A stretch of 64,000 nt of DNA from contig NEED01000008.1 in the NCBI GenBank assembly GCA_002110465.1, forward strand, positions 62,001 through 126,000. The letters run 5' to 3'. The notes beneath the pieces were generated by a model. The model saw only the letters and a list, made by a program, of their open reading frames with translations, had not been told where the DNA came from and did no database searches. Position numbers and translations under genes: made by a program. Within the stretch, counting starts at the first letter, position 1; every line of letters begins with the position of its first letter. Of this stretch, positions 35,433 through 44,742 are shown in pieces. The stretch is from an unicellular cyanobacterium SU2 (GTDB taxonomy: Bacteria; Cyanobacteriota; Cyanobacteriia; Cyanobacteriales; Microcystaceae).

Positions 35433-36293
35433 ATGAAAGTTATTGCAGTTTATCATAATAAAGGTGGCGTAGGAAAGACAACCACGGTTGTTAATTTAGC
35501 GGCTGCTTTGAGTAAGAAAGGAAAACGAGTTTTAATTATTGATTTAGATAGTCAAGCCAATACAACTTTTGCGACGGGATTAGTTAAGTTTGATGATGAG
35601 GAATTTGATAATATTAAAGATTGCAATATTCTTCATGTTTTACAATCAGAAGACTTTTATTCAATTGAAGAAGTAGCAATTAAATCTCAATTTACCAGTC
35701 CTGCTGTTTATGTAATTCCTTCTCATATTGATTTAATGCGATACGAGAATGAACTTAATCAATTAGATTCTTGTCGTTTACGGTTAATTGATAAACTAGA
35801 AAAGGTTGAAAATGATTATGATATTGTTTTAATAGACACTCCTCCATCATTAAATTTATATGCTAAGATTGCCTTAATAACTGCTAATTTTTTGATTATA
35901 CCTTCAGATTTAAAACCCTTTGCTAACCAAGGATTAGTGAATGTTAAACAATTTGTCGGAACAATAAATGGATTTAGACGACAAATTAGAATAGAACCTT
36001 TAGAAATTTTAGGAATTCTTCCTTGCAAAGTTTCTACCAATGCAAGATTTATAAACTCTACCTTAAGAAAACGGTTAAAAATTATTCCTCAACGCTATGA
36101 ACTTCCGATGATGGAAACGGTTATTTATGATAGAGATGACTTAGCAAAATGTGCTGAACAAGTACAGATTGTTGGTGAGATAGAAATTCCTGATCCTCTA
36201 TCCATACTAGATTTTAAACCTAATTCTAAAGCAGCACAAGAATTAGAACTATTAGGAATAGAAGTGTTAGAAAAAATTGGAGAGAAACAATGA
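35433..36293 (+). CDS. ParA-family partition ATPase
   Basis: 286 residues. Deviant Walker A KGGVGKTTTVVNLAAALSKK at residues about 9-28, Walker A' IDLDSQANTT and the Walker B/switch DIVLIDTPPSLNLY. ParA proteins form nucleoid-bound patterns that move DNA or protein cargo. It overlaps the next gene by four bases (ATGA), so the two are coupled. It looks more like a plasmid/accessory ParA than a Soj-type protein. There is no visible parS or iteron array in the upstream repeats. Confidence 0.9.
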   Translation: MKVIAVYHNKGGVGKTTTVVNLAAALSKKGKRVLIIDLDSQANTTFATGLVKFDDEEFDNIKDCNILHVLQSEDFYSIEEVAIKSQFTSPAVYVIPSHIDLMRYENELNQLDSCRLRLIDKLEKVENDYDIVLIDTPPSLNLYAKIALITANFLIIPSDLKPFANQGLVNVKQFVGTINGFRRQIRIEPLEILGILPCKVSTNARFINSTLRKRLKIIPQRYELPMMETVIYDRDDLAKCAEQVQIVGEIEIPDPLSILDFKPNSKAAQELELLGIEVLEKIGEKQ

Positions 36294-37156
36294 AATTATC
36301 CACCTCACTTGTAGCTGTAAAAAAAATACAATCGTCTGTAGATTCTGCTAAATTCAATCAAGGAGAATTAGAAAGATTAGCCCATGCAATTTTAGGAACA
36401 GAAGGACTTCTTAATCCAATAGTTTTGCAACGGAAAACTCTAGATAGTTACGATGTTATTTCAGGTTATTTTGAGTATCACGCTGCTGTATTGGCTAGGG
36501 AAATTGACCCCAGAAAAGGGGAAATGGTTAGTGCATTTATTATTGGAGATGACAAAGAAGAATATATTTATGAACAGATTAAGCTATTAAGACAAAAATC
36601 AAGTGATGACAATCAGGAAAATATTTCTGTAACTCAACCATCTTTAGTTAATACAACAGAACTTGAAACAATTATCAAAAATTCAAATAATTTTTTGAAG
36701 AAACAAATAGAAGATCTCAAACAACAAATTGATAATTTAATTCAATCAAATCAACCTCAAAAAACTAGAAATATATTAAGAAAACACCTAGAGAATGTCT
36801 TGTCTGAAAGCGAAAATAAATCTCAAAAAGAATTCTTAAAATCCCTAGTACAAGATCAACAAGAGTTACAAAAATATCAAGATGAAATTACTAACAGGAT
36901 ACAGGAATTAAGTAAAATTGATTTGCGAACAGCTTCTAAAGATGAAATCGAAAAGAAAATCAGAGAAGTCGGAGGAAACAAAAAAGCAGTTGATGCTATT
37001 TGGAAAGCGTTTGAATATTGGAACAAACCAGATAAACAGTTAACTTGGGACAACCTTAAGAAATCCACTAATCCTAAAGATAAAGAGAATAAAATCACAG
37101 ATTTTGGCAAAGTAACGTTAGGAAAATTACAAAAAATTGGATATTTAGAAGATTAG
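36290..37156 (+). CDS. ParB-like partner protein with coiled coil
   Basis: 288 residues. The N-terminal ~95 residues resemble the ParB/sulfiredoxin fold (VAVKKIQSSVDSAKFNQGEL, then GTEGLLNPIVLQRKTLDSYD and VISGYFEYHAAVLAREID). This is followed by a long coiled coil (about 120-210) and a C-terminal segment (DLRTASKDEIEKKIREVGGN) resembling a helix-hairpin-helix unit. No obvious ParB HTH is seen between them. Coupled to parA. It is probably the partner that recruits ParA to its cargo; the cargo could be DNA or another structure. Confidence 0.65.
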   Translation: MKLSTSLVAVKKIQSSVDSAKFNQGELERLAHAILGTEGLLNPIVLQRKTLDSYDVISGYFEYHAAVLAREIDPRKGEMVSAFIIGDDKEEYIYEQIKLLRQKSSDDNQENISVTQPSLVNTTELETIIKNSNNFLKKQIEDLKQQIDNLIQSNQPQKTRNILRKHLENVLSESENKSQKEFLKSLVQDQQELQKYQDEITNRIQELSKIDLRTASKDEIEKKIREVGGNKKAVDAIWKAFEYWNKPDKQLTWDNLKKSTNPKDKENKITDFGKVTLGKLQKIGYLED

Positions 37157-37182
37157 AAAAATAGCTTTTTACTATTATCTTA

Positions 37183-37208
37183 AGCCCTAAAGGGCTTACT
37201 ACAAACTT
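37183..37208 (-). repeat. Short dispersed palindromic repeat (copy 8)
   Basis: AGCCCTAAAGGGCTTACTAC followed by AAACTT, directly after the ParB-like gene; could serve as a weak hairpin after it. Confidence 0.8.
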
Positions 37209-37599
37209 ATATTTATTGTTGCTTGCTTGCTTACTTATTCTTGAAAACTCAAATTAAATTATCTTTAGATTCTTGCTTGAGAATCAACAGTCTTTTAAAC
37301 TTGGCGATCATCTTCTAAGATTATATCAGTAATTTCTACTATTAAATAGACAGTTTAAACAGTAGAGTAATTGTCATCATATCATAATCTAAAACTCTCC
37401 AAAGAAACACAAATAAAGACGTTGGTCTTTCAGATACGATAGTTTGCTAAGTAGACATCGTTTAAAGAAAAAAAATTTGTTAGATTAATCAAGAGACAAG
37501 TTATCACTTTATTTTAGATTCAAGACATTGTTATTTATAAATAAATACAATGTTAAGGGTAATCTTTTAGGATTTGTGGTTTATAGTAGACTCTGTTAT

Positions 37600-37622
37600 G
37601 GGCTAAAGCCCTTACTACCAAC
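37600..37622 (-). repeat. Short dispersed palindromic repeat (copy 9)
   Basis: GGGCTAAAGCCCTTACTACC followed by AAC, nine bases before the carrier gene start. Confidence 0.8.
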
Positions 37623-37631
37623 TCAATAACT

Positions 37632-38525
37632 ATGACTGCTTTATTACCTGCTGTTATTCCCGTCGCGTTTATCATTATCATTGGATTGATTGCAGGTAAA
37701 ACCCTAAACCTACAATCCCAAACCCTCTCTAAATTATCCATTTATATTCTATCTCCAGCATTAATTTCTGATAGTCTCTATCGAACAACTTTATCTACCG
37801 AAAGTATCCTAGATTTATTATTAGGGGTTGCTATTATTTCGGTGATTATGTATTTGACAGTTTGGGGATTAAGTTGCTTTTTTAAGCTATCTTCAACGAC
37901 TTCTAAAACCTTAATTGCAACCACCTTACATCCGAATAATGGCAATATGGGTTTACCATTTGTTGACTTTGCTTTGGGAGCTATGGGATTAGAACGAGCT
38001 ATCATTTATATGATTGGTTCAGCTATTATTTTGTTTGGGGTTGCGCCGGCACTGCTTACTGGAAATAGTCTAAAAAAAAGCTTCTTATTAACTTTAAAAC
38101 TCCCTTTAATCTGGGCAATGTTAGCCGGATTAACCCTAAGATTGCTGCAAATTGAACTTCCCTTTAAACTAGGAGAAGCCATTCATATGTTAGGACGGGC
38201 AGCCATTCCAGTAGCTTTAATTATCTTAGGGATGCAACTTTCTATTACCCGTTTTACCGTCGCTAAATCTGAACTGGCATCTACAATATTAAAACTTCTT
38301 ATTGCCCCCATAATTGCTTTAGGGGTGGGAAAATTTCTGCACTTAGATGGGTTAAATTTACAAGTCTTGATTATACAAAGTGCCATGCCAACGGCAGTAA
38401 ATACTTTAGTTTTAGTATCAGAATTTGGGGGTGATGCCCCTCGTGTTGCCCGTACCATTGTTGTCACCACCCTATTAAGTTTTATTACCTTACCATTGGT
38501 ATTATGGGCAGCCATTCGATTTTGA
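37632..38525 (+). CDS. Auxin efflux carrier (AEC) family transporter
   Basis: 297 residues with about ten hydrophobic segments in two halves. First half has VIPVAFIIIIGLIAGKTLNL and HPNNGNMGLPFVDFALGA (AEC hallmark N-G-N-x-G-x-P); second half has ILGMQLSITRF and LIIQSAMPTAVNTLVLVSEF. Bacterial AEC proteins export organic acids or similar anions; the substrate is not deducible. It converges with two phosphatase genes, ten bases away. Confidence 0.88.
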   Translation: MTALLPAVIPVAFIIIIGLIAGKTLNLQSQTLSKLSIYILSPALISDSLYRTTLSTESILDLLLGVAIISVIMYLTVWGLSCFFKLSSTTSKTLIATTLHPNNGNMGLPFVDFALGAMGLERAIIYMIGSAIILFGVAPALLTGNSLKKSFLLTLKLPLIWAMLAGLTLRLLQIELPFKLGEAIHMLGRAAIPVALIILGMQLSITRFTVAKSELASTILKLLIAPIIALGVGKFLHLDGLNLQVLIIQSAMPTAVNTLVLVSEFGGDAPRVARTIVVTTLLSFITLPLVLWAAIRF

Positions 38526-38535
38526 GGCAAAAAAA

Positions 38536-39183
38536 TTAGGTACTTGGTAAAGAGCGCAGATAGTCATTGAGATGGGAGCGATCGCCGATAAAATGAAAGA
38601 GTGGCCCCTGGTCTGTTAATTCTACTAAACTAAGTCCTGTCACAGGCATGGTGAAGCGATCGCGGTAACGCCCAATATCAATACCTAATAACCCACACAA
38701 CATAATGCGGATGGTTGCTTTGTGGGAAACAATCAAAATATTATCGTCATCACCGTGGGTGTGTTTAATTTCCTCGAGAACTTCTGAACTGCGACGGTAA
38801 ATATCGATTCCCCGTTCCCCTCCAGGGGGTGCAGTCCAAGCAGGATCAGTTAACCAACAGGTGTAAAGATCGTGAAATTGCTCATTAATCTGGGTTGGGT
38901 GCATCCCTTCCCATTTTCCATACCCAACCTCTTGTAAGCCCTCTCGTAGGTTCATTGTGAGTCCCACTGCTTCGCATAAAGGTTTTGCGGTTTGTCTTGT
39001 TCGTTGTAGAGGACTGATATAGGCAGCCTTCCATAACAACTTACGATAGGTATCAGCAAACTCCTGAGCCATTTCTTCGCCTTCGGGGGTCAACCCTGGA
39101 TCATTTTCGGGGCGGCCACAGTATCCCCCTGTTTTACTATAAGCAGTTTGGGCATGACGCAGAAAGTAAAGCTTTAACCCCAT
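38536..39183 (-). CDS. Histidine phosphatase family protein (tandem copy 2)
   Basis: 215 residues. It has the phosphohistidine motif as LYFLRHAQTAYSK (RHA instead of RHG), SPLQRTRQTAKPLCEAVGL, GKWEGMHPTQINEQF and a second His in IVSHKATIRIMLCGLLGID. Such enzymes cleave phosphate from sugars or nucleotides. It is about half identical by eye to the upstream gene at 39254, with a 70-base gap, so the two arose by tandem duplication. Cyanobacterial homologues include broad-specificity phosphoglycerate-mutase-like enzymes; the substrate is unknown. Confidence 0.88.
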   Translation of the reverse strand: MGLKLYFLRHAQTAYSKTGGYCGRPENDPGLTPEGEEMAQEFADTYRKLLWKAAYISPLQRTRQTAKPLCEAVGLTMNLREGLQEVGYGKWEGMHPTQINEQFHDLYTCWLTDPAWTAPPGGERGIDIYRRSSEVLEEIKHTHGDDDNILIVSHKATIRIMLCGLLGIDIGRYRDRFTMPVTGLSLVELTDQGPLFHFIGDRSHLNDYLRSLPST

Positions 39184-39253
39184 AATTATTGCGACCAGAA
39201 CTTTAGTTGCACCCCCTTTGTTTTATCATACTCCCCACACTCTCGATCAGTTC

Positions 39254-39892
39254 TTAATGGCCTTGTGTGAAGCGTAATTCTTCTCTAAGATGGGAGCGAT
39301 CGCCCATAACATGGACTAGGGGGCCTCGATCGGCCATTTCTATAATGCTAACCGAAGCTACTGGCATCCCGATGCGATCGCGGAATCTTCCGACATCGAT
39401 TCCTAACAGAGAACATAGCATAATACGGATTGTGGCTTTATGGGACACCACTAAAACATCACCACTTCCATGAGTTTGTTCAATTTCTTCAAGGACTTCT
39501 GAACTCCGACGGGCAATGTCGATGCCTTTTTCTCCACCATTAGGGGCATTCCATCCAGGATCAGCTAACCAGCGAACATAGTCATCGTGGAACTCTCGGT
39601 TAACTTCTTCGGGGGTTTTTCCTTCCCATTCTCCATAGTAAATTTCTTTGAGTCCATTGCGTAATCGAATATCAATTCCTAGGCGATCGCATAGGGGTTT
39701 GGCTGTGGCAATACTACGTCGCAAGGGACTACAATAAACCGCTTTCCAGGGAATTTTATGGTAAGCCTCAGCGAAATCTTCTGCCATTGTCACTCCTTCG
39801 GAAGTTAACTCAACATCAAGTCTCCCGCAATAGCTGCCGATTTTGCTTGACGTTGTTTCTCCGTGTCTGAGGAAGTAAAGTTTTAAACACAT
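39254..39892 (-). CDS. Histidine phosphatase family protein (tandem copy 1)
   Basis: 212 residues. Canonical RHGE motif (LYFLRHGETTSSKIGSYCGR), SPLRRSIATAKPLCDRLGI, GEWEGKTPEEVNREFHDDYV and the second catalytic His in VVSHKATIRIMLCSLLGIDV. It precedes and resembles the 38536 gene. This copy keeps the consensus RHG, the other has RHA, which hints at divergence in substrate or activity. Confidence 0.9.
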   Translation of the reverse strand: MCLKLYFLRHGETTSSKIGSYCGRLDVELTSEGVTMAEDFAEAYHKIPWKAVYCSPLRRSIATAKPLCDRLGIDIRLRNGLKEIYYGEWEGKTPEEVNREFHDDYVRWLADPGWNAPNGGEKGIDIARRSSEVLEEIEQTHGSGDVLVVSHKATIRIMLCSLLGIDVGRFRDRIGMPVASVSIIEMADRGPLVHVMGDRSHLREELRFTQGH

Positions 39893-40122
39893 TAGTTTTT
39901 TGAAGAATTAAGAGTAACAAGCTTTGTCATTTTCGCTCCTTCTTATCTTACGAGATAATTCTTCCCTTATTTGATTTATATTTTTTATATAACCCATCAG
40001 TCCTCTAGGAAGCGATGACACAATTCTTTTCCTAGAGAGTCTTTAAATAAACTCAAATTCAAAATTGCAATAGGTAGACATCACACTAACTTTAACCGGT
40101 TTTTCTTACGTTTAATCATGTT

Positions 40123-41064
40123 TCAATACTTATCACTTAATAACCTAAGTGCTTCGACATCTTCATCACTCAGTGTCCAACCCATTGCCCCGGTATTTTC
40201 TTGAGCTTGGCGAGCATTTTTAGCCCCAGGAATAGGAATCACATTTCCTTGAGCCATCAGCCAATTTAGGGCAACTTGAACCGTGGTTTTTTGATATTTC
40301 TCCCCCAGTTTTTGCAACTGAGTTATTAAAGGGTCAATCTTCTTTAAACCAGACTCAGAGAATTTCGGATCAAGTTTTCTAGCCCCTGTCACTTGTTGGT
40401 TATTGCGGGTATATTTTTCTGTTAATAAGCCTTGGGCTAAGGGACTATAAGCTAAAATAGTTACCCCTAACTGACGAGCCGTTTCTAAAATTCCATTACG
40501 TTCAATCTGTCGAGTAAGCAATGAATAACGAACTTGATTAACCGCCAAAGTAACATCATATTTGGCTAAGAGATCATAAGCTTGTTGCATTTGACTAGCG
40601 GAATAATTACTAACGCCAACAGTAAGAATACGACCTCGTTTAACCTCTTCGGCTAAGGCTTTCATTAAGGTTGGTTGACCCATAAAAAAGTCAAAGGGCA
40701 TATGAACTTGATATAAAGCCACTTGTTCAACATCAAGTCTTTTAAGACTAGCGGTTAAGGCATCAGCCAAAGCATCACTATTAAATCGCCAAGGTAAGGG
40801 AAAATATTTAGTGGCTATCTGTACAGGTTGGGTGGTTTGTTTTAAAAATTTTCCTAGCAGTTTCTCAGACTCACCCAAACCATAAACTTCTGCTGTATCA
40901 AAAAAAGTTGCCCCGCCGGCTATCGCAGCGTCAAAAGCGTTCTGAACGTCTTTCTCTCCATAGTCAGAACCGTAACCCCAAAATAAACTATCACCCCAAG
41001 CCCAAGTCCCAATTCCTAAAGTGGGGAGATGAATATTTCTAACCGATAGTTGATTGGTTTCCAT
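40123..41064 (-). CDS. Aldo/keto reductase
   Basis: 313 residues of the NADPH-dependent (alpha/beta)8-barrel family. The catalytic Tyr lies in FFDTAEVYGLGESEKLLGKF, the Lys in VQIATKYFPLPW and the His in VALYQVHMPFD. The C-terminal NADP-binding stretch VIPIPGAKNARQAQENTGAM is present. Cyanobacterial members reduce aldehydes and can support general detoxification. Single transcription unit. Confidence 0.92.
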   Translation of the reverse strand: METNQLSVRNIHLPTLGIGTWAWGDSLFWGYGSDYGEKDVQNAFDAAIAGGATFFDTAEVYGLGESEKLLGKFLKQTTQPVQIATKYFPLPWRFNSDALADALTASLKRLDVEQVALYQVHMPFDFFMGQPTLMKALAEEVKRGRILTVGVSNYSASQMQQAYDLLAKYDVTLAVNQVRYSLLTRQIERNGILETARQLGVTILAYSPLAQGLLTEKYTRNNQQVTGARKLDPKFSESGLKKIDPLITQLQKLGEKYQKTTVQVALNWLMAQGNVIPIPGAKNARQAQENTGAMGWTLSDEDVEALRLLSDKY

Positions 41065-41227
41065 AAGTTCTGTCTTGATCAGTTTTTAGATGACTTTACA
41101 ATAAAACGCTTTTTCTAGTTTAGGCTAAAAATGCTCTGAATTTGCTTTCTATAATTGTTGCTTTAACGAATCCAAGTGAGTAATAATTTGATCATCAATA
41201 GTATCTAATTTTTTAAATAATCAAATA

Positions 41228-42187
41228 ATGTCTACTGTCAGTTTAATTCGTGCCGACTCTTATGATCTGCCCAGTTTACGAACATCCTTAGAACAATTAT
41301 TAGAGCCTTTGGGAAGCATCTCCAGCTTTGTGAAACCAGGCGATCGCGTTCTACTCAAACCCAACCTCTTAACAGCAAGTCACCCCACTAAAGAGTGTAT
41401 CACCCGCCCCGAAATGGTTTACTGTCTGGCTGAGTTGGTCAAAGAGGTCCGAGGAAAACCTTTTTTTGGGGATAGTCCTGCTTTTGGGAGTGCGTTGGGA
41501 GTGGCTAAGGCTAATGGCTATTTACCCTTGATGAAAAAATTAGAGATTCCTATCATCGAATTTAAAGGAGAGCGTTACCCCACAAATAGTAATAGCTTTA
41601 ACCATCTACGCCTATCTAAAGAAGCGATGGAAGCCGATGTAGTCATTAATCTCCCGAAAGTTAAATCTCATGTCCAACTTACCCTAACCTTGGGGGTCAA
41701 AAATCTCTTTGGGTGTGTACCAGGAAAAATGAAAGCTTGGTGGCATATGGAAGCGGGTAAGGATGCCAACCGTTTTGGGGAAATGCTAGTAGAAACAGCA
41801 CGAACGATCAATCCTGATTTAACCATTATTGATGGTATTATCGGCCATGAAGGGAATGGACCGAGCAAAGGAGAACCTCGTCCATTAGGCATTCTGGGGG
41901 CATCGGCGGATGTGTTTGCTTTAGATCAAACCATGGTCAATATTTTGGGGGTTGATCCTTCGGTTGTACCTACTGTTGCTGCCCAAATGCGCCTTGGCCT
42001 GGCTTCAGATATCTCCTCGTTAACCTTTCCCCTACTTTCTCCGAGACAACTAGAAATTACTGATTGGAAGTTACCCGAGGCGTTAATGCCCATTGACTTC
42101 GGGTTACCTAGGGTTCTCCGTTCTACTTTTAAACACTTCTATATCCGCTTTCTCCAAGAACCCCTGAAAGCCTATTCGGGTAAATAA
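41228..42187 (+). CDS. DUF362 domain protein
   Basis: 319 residues with the DUF362 pattern: VKPGDRVLLKPNLLTASHPT, GDSPAFGSALGVAKANGY, VINLPKVKSHVQLTLTLGVK and NLFGCVPGKMK. In some organisms this domain is fused to a ferredoxin domain; here no Cys-rich 4Fe-4S motif is present. Biochemical role unknown. It is followed by a good terminator at 42340-42368. Confidence 0.85.
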   Translation: MSTVSLIRADSYDLPSLRTSLEQLLEPLGSISSFVKPGDRVLLKPNLLTASHPTKECITRPEMVYCLAELVKEVRGKPFFGDSPAFGSALGVAKANGYLPLMKKLEIPIIEFKGERYPTNSNSFNHLRLSKEAMEADVVINLPKVKSHVQLTLTLGVKNLFGCVPGKMKAWWHMEAGKDANRFGEMLVETARTINPDLTIIDGIIGHEGNGPSKGEPRPLGILGASADVFALDQTMVNILGVDPSVVPTVAAQMRLGLASDISSLTFPLLSPRQLEITDWKLPEALMPIDFGLPRVLRSTFKHFYIRFLQEPLKAYSGK

Positions 42188-42339
42188 TTAAATCTTGTGC
42201 CGTGAAACTTAAACTCTCCTAGGGGTTGAGGACAATGAAAAATCGACTGTTACATCGGTTACATAAATATTAGAAATTCCATCGTATGGTTAGTAATAGG
42301 ACATAAAGTCAATTATTACCCTCCGATTGCTTACATAAA

Positions 42340-42368
42340 CTGCCCACCCTTCAGTGGCGGTTTTTTTT
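42340..42368 (+). terminator. Terminator downstream of the DUF362 gene
   Basis: Imperfect stem CTGCCCAC / GTGGCGG (one bulge, one wobble) followed by eight T. It lies 153 bases past the DUF362 stop, so it may belong to that transcript or to a small RNA ending here. Confidence 0.75.
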
Positions 42369-42507
42369 GTGGATTTTACTTAAATTTAATTAAGAATTAA
42401 CAACATTAACACTTGTCAAGAAAAAATCATTACAATAAGAGTAACGAGGTTATCATTAATACCTCATTAGTAACAATTTATTGAGTTCAGGTCAATCAGC
42501 CATTTTT

Positions 42508-42681
42508 ATGGAATCTAGTACCCCGTCAGGGAAGGTTGTAGAGCCTCCGGCTCATAGGTGGGCTTATATTATAGGAACCACGATCGCCTTGTTAACCCTT
42601 ACCCTACCAATGTTCGCCATTGCTTATTATTCTCCACAAAACCGTCAAGCTGGACCGAAAACTTCTATAGAAAATTTTTAA
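42508..42681 (+). CDS. 57-residue single-span membrane protein
   Basis: From ATG 42508 (an in-frame TTG at 42481 would add nine residues). It has a polar N-terminal head with Pro (STPSGKVVEPPAHRW), one hydrophobic span (AYIIGTTIALLTLTLPMFAI) and a short charged tail. It lies between the DUF362 terminator and a strong hairpin, so it is its own transcript. Not recognised; thylakoid or plasma membrane is plausible. Confidence 0.6.
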   Translation: MESSTPSGKVVEPPAHRWAYIIGTTIALLTLTLPMFAIAYYSPQNRQAGPKTSIENF

Positions 42682-42718
42682 CCATTGCAATAAGCCGTTG
42701 ACTCTTTGTTAAGCGACG

Positions 42719-42764
42719 AAGGGAATTGTTCGGTTAGCTACTTGAGCTAGCCAAACATTTCCCT
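42719..42764. terminator. Long hairpin between convergent genes
   Basis: Nested inverted repeat: AGGGAA / TTCCCT outer arms, TGTT / AACA, and TTAGCT / AGCTAG inner arms. It lies between the stops of the small membrane protein and por, so it could terminate both transcripts. Confidence 0.7.
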
Positions 42765-42773
42765 CAGCTTAAA

Positions 42774-43736
<963 letters not shown>

Positions 43737-43861
43737 TTATCCTTATACTTCGTTAACAGAGATTTACTATATTTCAAAGAATCTCACACCACTGAACGAC
43801 AGATCTTTATTTTAGGGCGATCGTTGGGGCAAATGATCATCAACTTAATAAGTGTATTAAT

Positions 43862-44236
43862 TTAGTTGGTGGTTTGGGTGATCGCATAGTGTCCCTTTGC
43901 GATCGCAAAGTCTGTATATTGACGAGTTTCAGGATCATGAAAGGCTAAAACAATATCTTCTTTAGGGACACCTTCTCTTAATAATTCATTGGCAATACCT
44001 TCTTCTGTCCAATCTTCCTCAATCCAAATTTTATTATTTTTAAGACGTACATAAACAGAAATTGCTTTAACTCGCCTTCCATTTTTCCAGCCAACATTAA
44101 ACCAAAGATATTGATTTCTGGAGTCATCAAACATCAACACCTCATCTATATCAGGATCAGGGACTTGCGATGATATTTTTTCGTATTCTGTTAGAATTTT
44201 TTTGATGAGAGTTTGGTAATGAGTTAGTTTTTCCAT
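43862..44236 (-). CDS. xisI: XisI-like protein (excision controlling factor family)
   Basis: 124 residues with the XisI pattern: MEKLTHYQTLIKKILTEYEK, then the domain YLWFNVGWKNGRRVKAISVY, KIWIEEDWTEEGIANELL and GVPKEDIVLAFHDPETRQYT. XisI was named with XisH in fdxN-element excision in Anabaena, but many copies exist in cyanobacteria that lack that element. Its start overlaps an xisH 3' remnant, as in intact xisHI pairs. Without XisH it may no longer act. Confidence 0.88.
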   Translation of the reverse strand: MEKLTHYQTLIKKILTEYEKISSQVPDPDIDEVLMFDDSRNQYLWFNVGWKNGRRVKAISVYVRLKNNKIWIEEDWTEEGIANELLREGVPKEDIVLAFHDPETRQYTDFAIAKGHYAITQTTN

Positions 44237-44349
44237 TGGATAATCTCCTCTGTAGTAGTATCAATAATTAAAAGGAAAACTTGATATTTTTCTAAAATTA
44301 ATTGAATAGCAATTTTAGAGAATAGATCTATTATAAGCGATCGCGTCTT
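44224..44349 (-). pseudogene. xisH: XisH C-terminal remnant
   Basis: The open frame TRSLIIDLFSKIAIQLILEK then YQVFLLIIDTTTEEIIQWKN fits the XisH C-terminus (hydrophobic strand then E-x-I-x-QW). It ends with TAA inside the start of xisI. The 5' end is cut exactly at the stop codon of the hicA-like remnant upstream, so the N-terminal half has been lost. Confidence 0.55.
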
Positions 44350-44445
44350 TTACCTTTCTTGATTTATTTCAATGAATTGTAAATTTCCTTTTTCAAAAAT
44401 TGTCATTAATGTTTTAGCTTTGAAAAAAGGAATATTTTTAGGCAT
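44350..44445 (-). pseudogene. HicA-like toxin remnant
   Basis: 31 codons from ATG 44445: MPKNIPFFKAKTLMTIFEKG then NLQFIEINQER. The start resembles HicA/YcfA toxins (MPxIPxxKxK), but the His-containing dsRNA-binding core (SGSH) is missing. It overlaps the hicB-like gene and runs into the xisH fragment. Confidence 0.4.
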
Positions 44446-44701
44446 AAACTTTTCTAAGTTCGTAGATTTGAGAAGAGTCTAAATCTTCAATAGTTAAAAA
44501 TTCATGGAGTTCATCAATATAAATGGGACGAGAATAAACATTATCTTCATTGTGATAAGCTTCTAAAAAAGATTCAATTGCTTCTTTTAGTTTATCAATT
44601 GCTTTTTCTGGGGTTTCGCCTTCCCCAACTAATCCATTTTCAAGACATAATGAAACTCAATAGTCTGCGCTTTTTCGGAGAATAACGGTGTAAAAATTCA
44701 T
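44438..44701 (-). pseudogene. HicB-like antitoxin with internal stop
   Basis: From ATG 44701: MNFYTVILRKSADY, then TGA at 44657-44659, then VSLCLENGLVGEGETPEKAI and DKLKEAIESFLEAYHNED. HicB proteins have YWVSLC-like sequence here, so the stop replaces a Trp codon (TGG to TGA). It otherwise looks intact and ends in-frame with the hicA-like start. It is the antitoxin part of a dead pair. Confidence 0.6.
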
Positions 44702-44742
44702 CGTTCTATTTTAATTTTTTGAAGTTTGATAAATTTATATTG

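Larger units (their letters stand above)
37157..37631. other. Intergenic region with two dispersed repeats
   Basis: 475 bases without a supportable gene. It contains repeat copies at 37183-37208 and 37600-37622; the rest is AT-rich and unremarkable. Confidence 0.6.

Noticed and set aside
43862-44236. Active fdxN-type excision element
   Set aside because: XisI is present but XisH is a remnant, no XisF-type recombinase is in the window, and no direct-repeat excision borders were seen.
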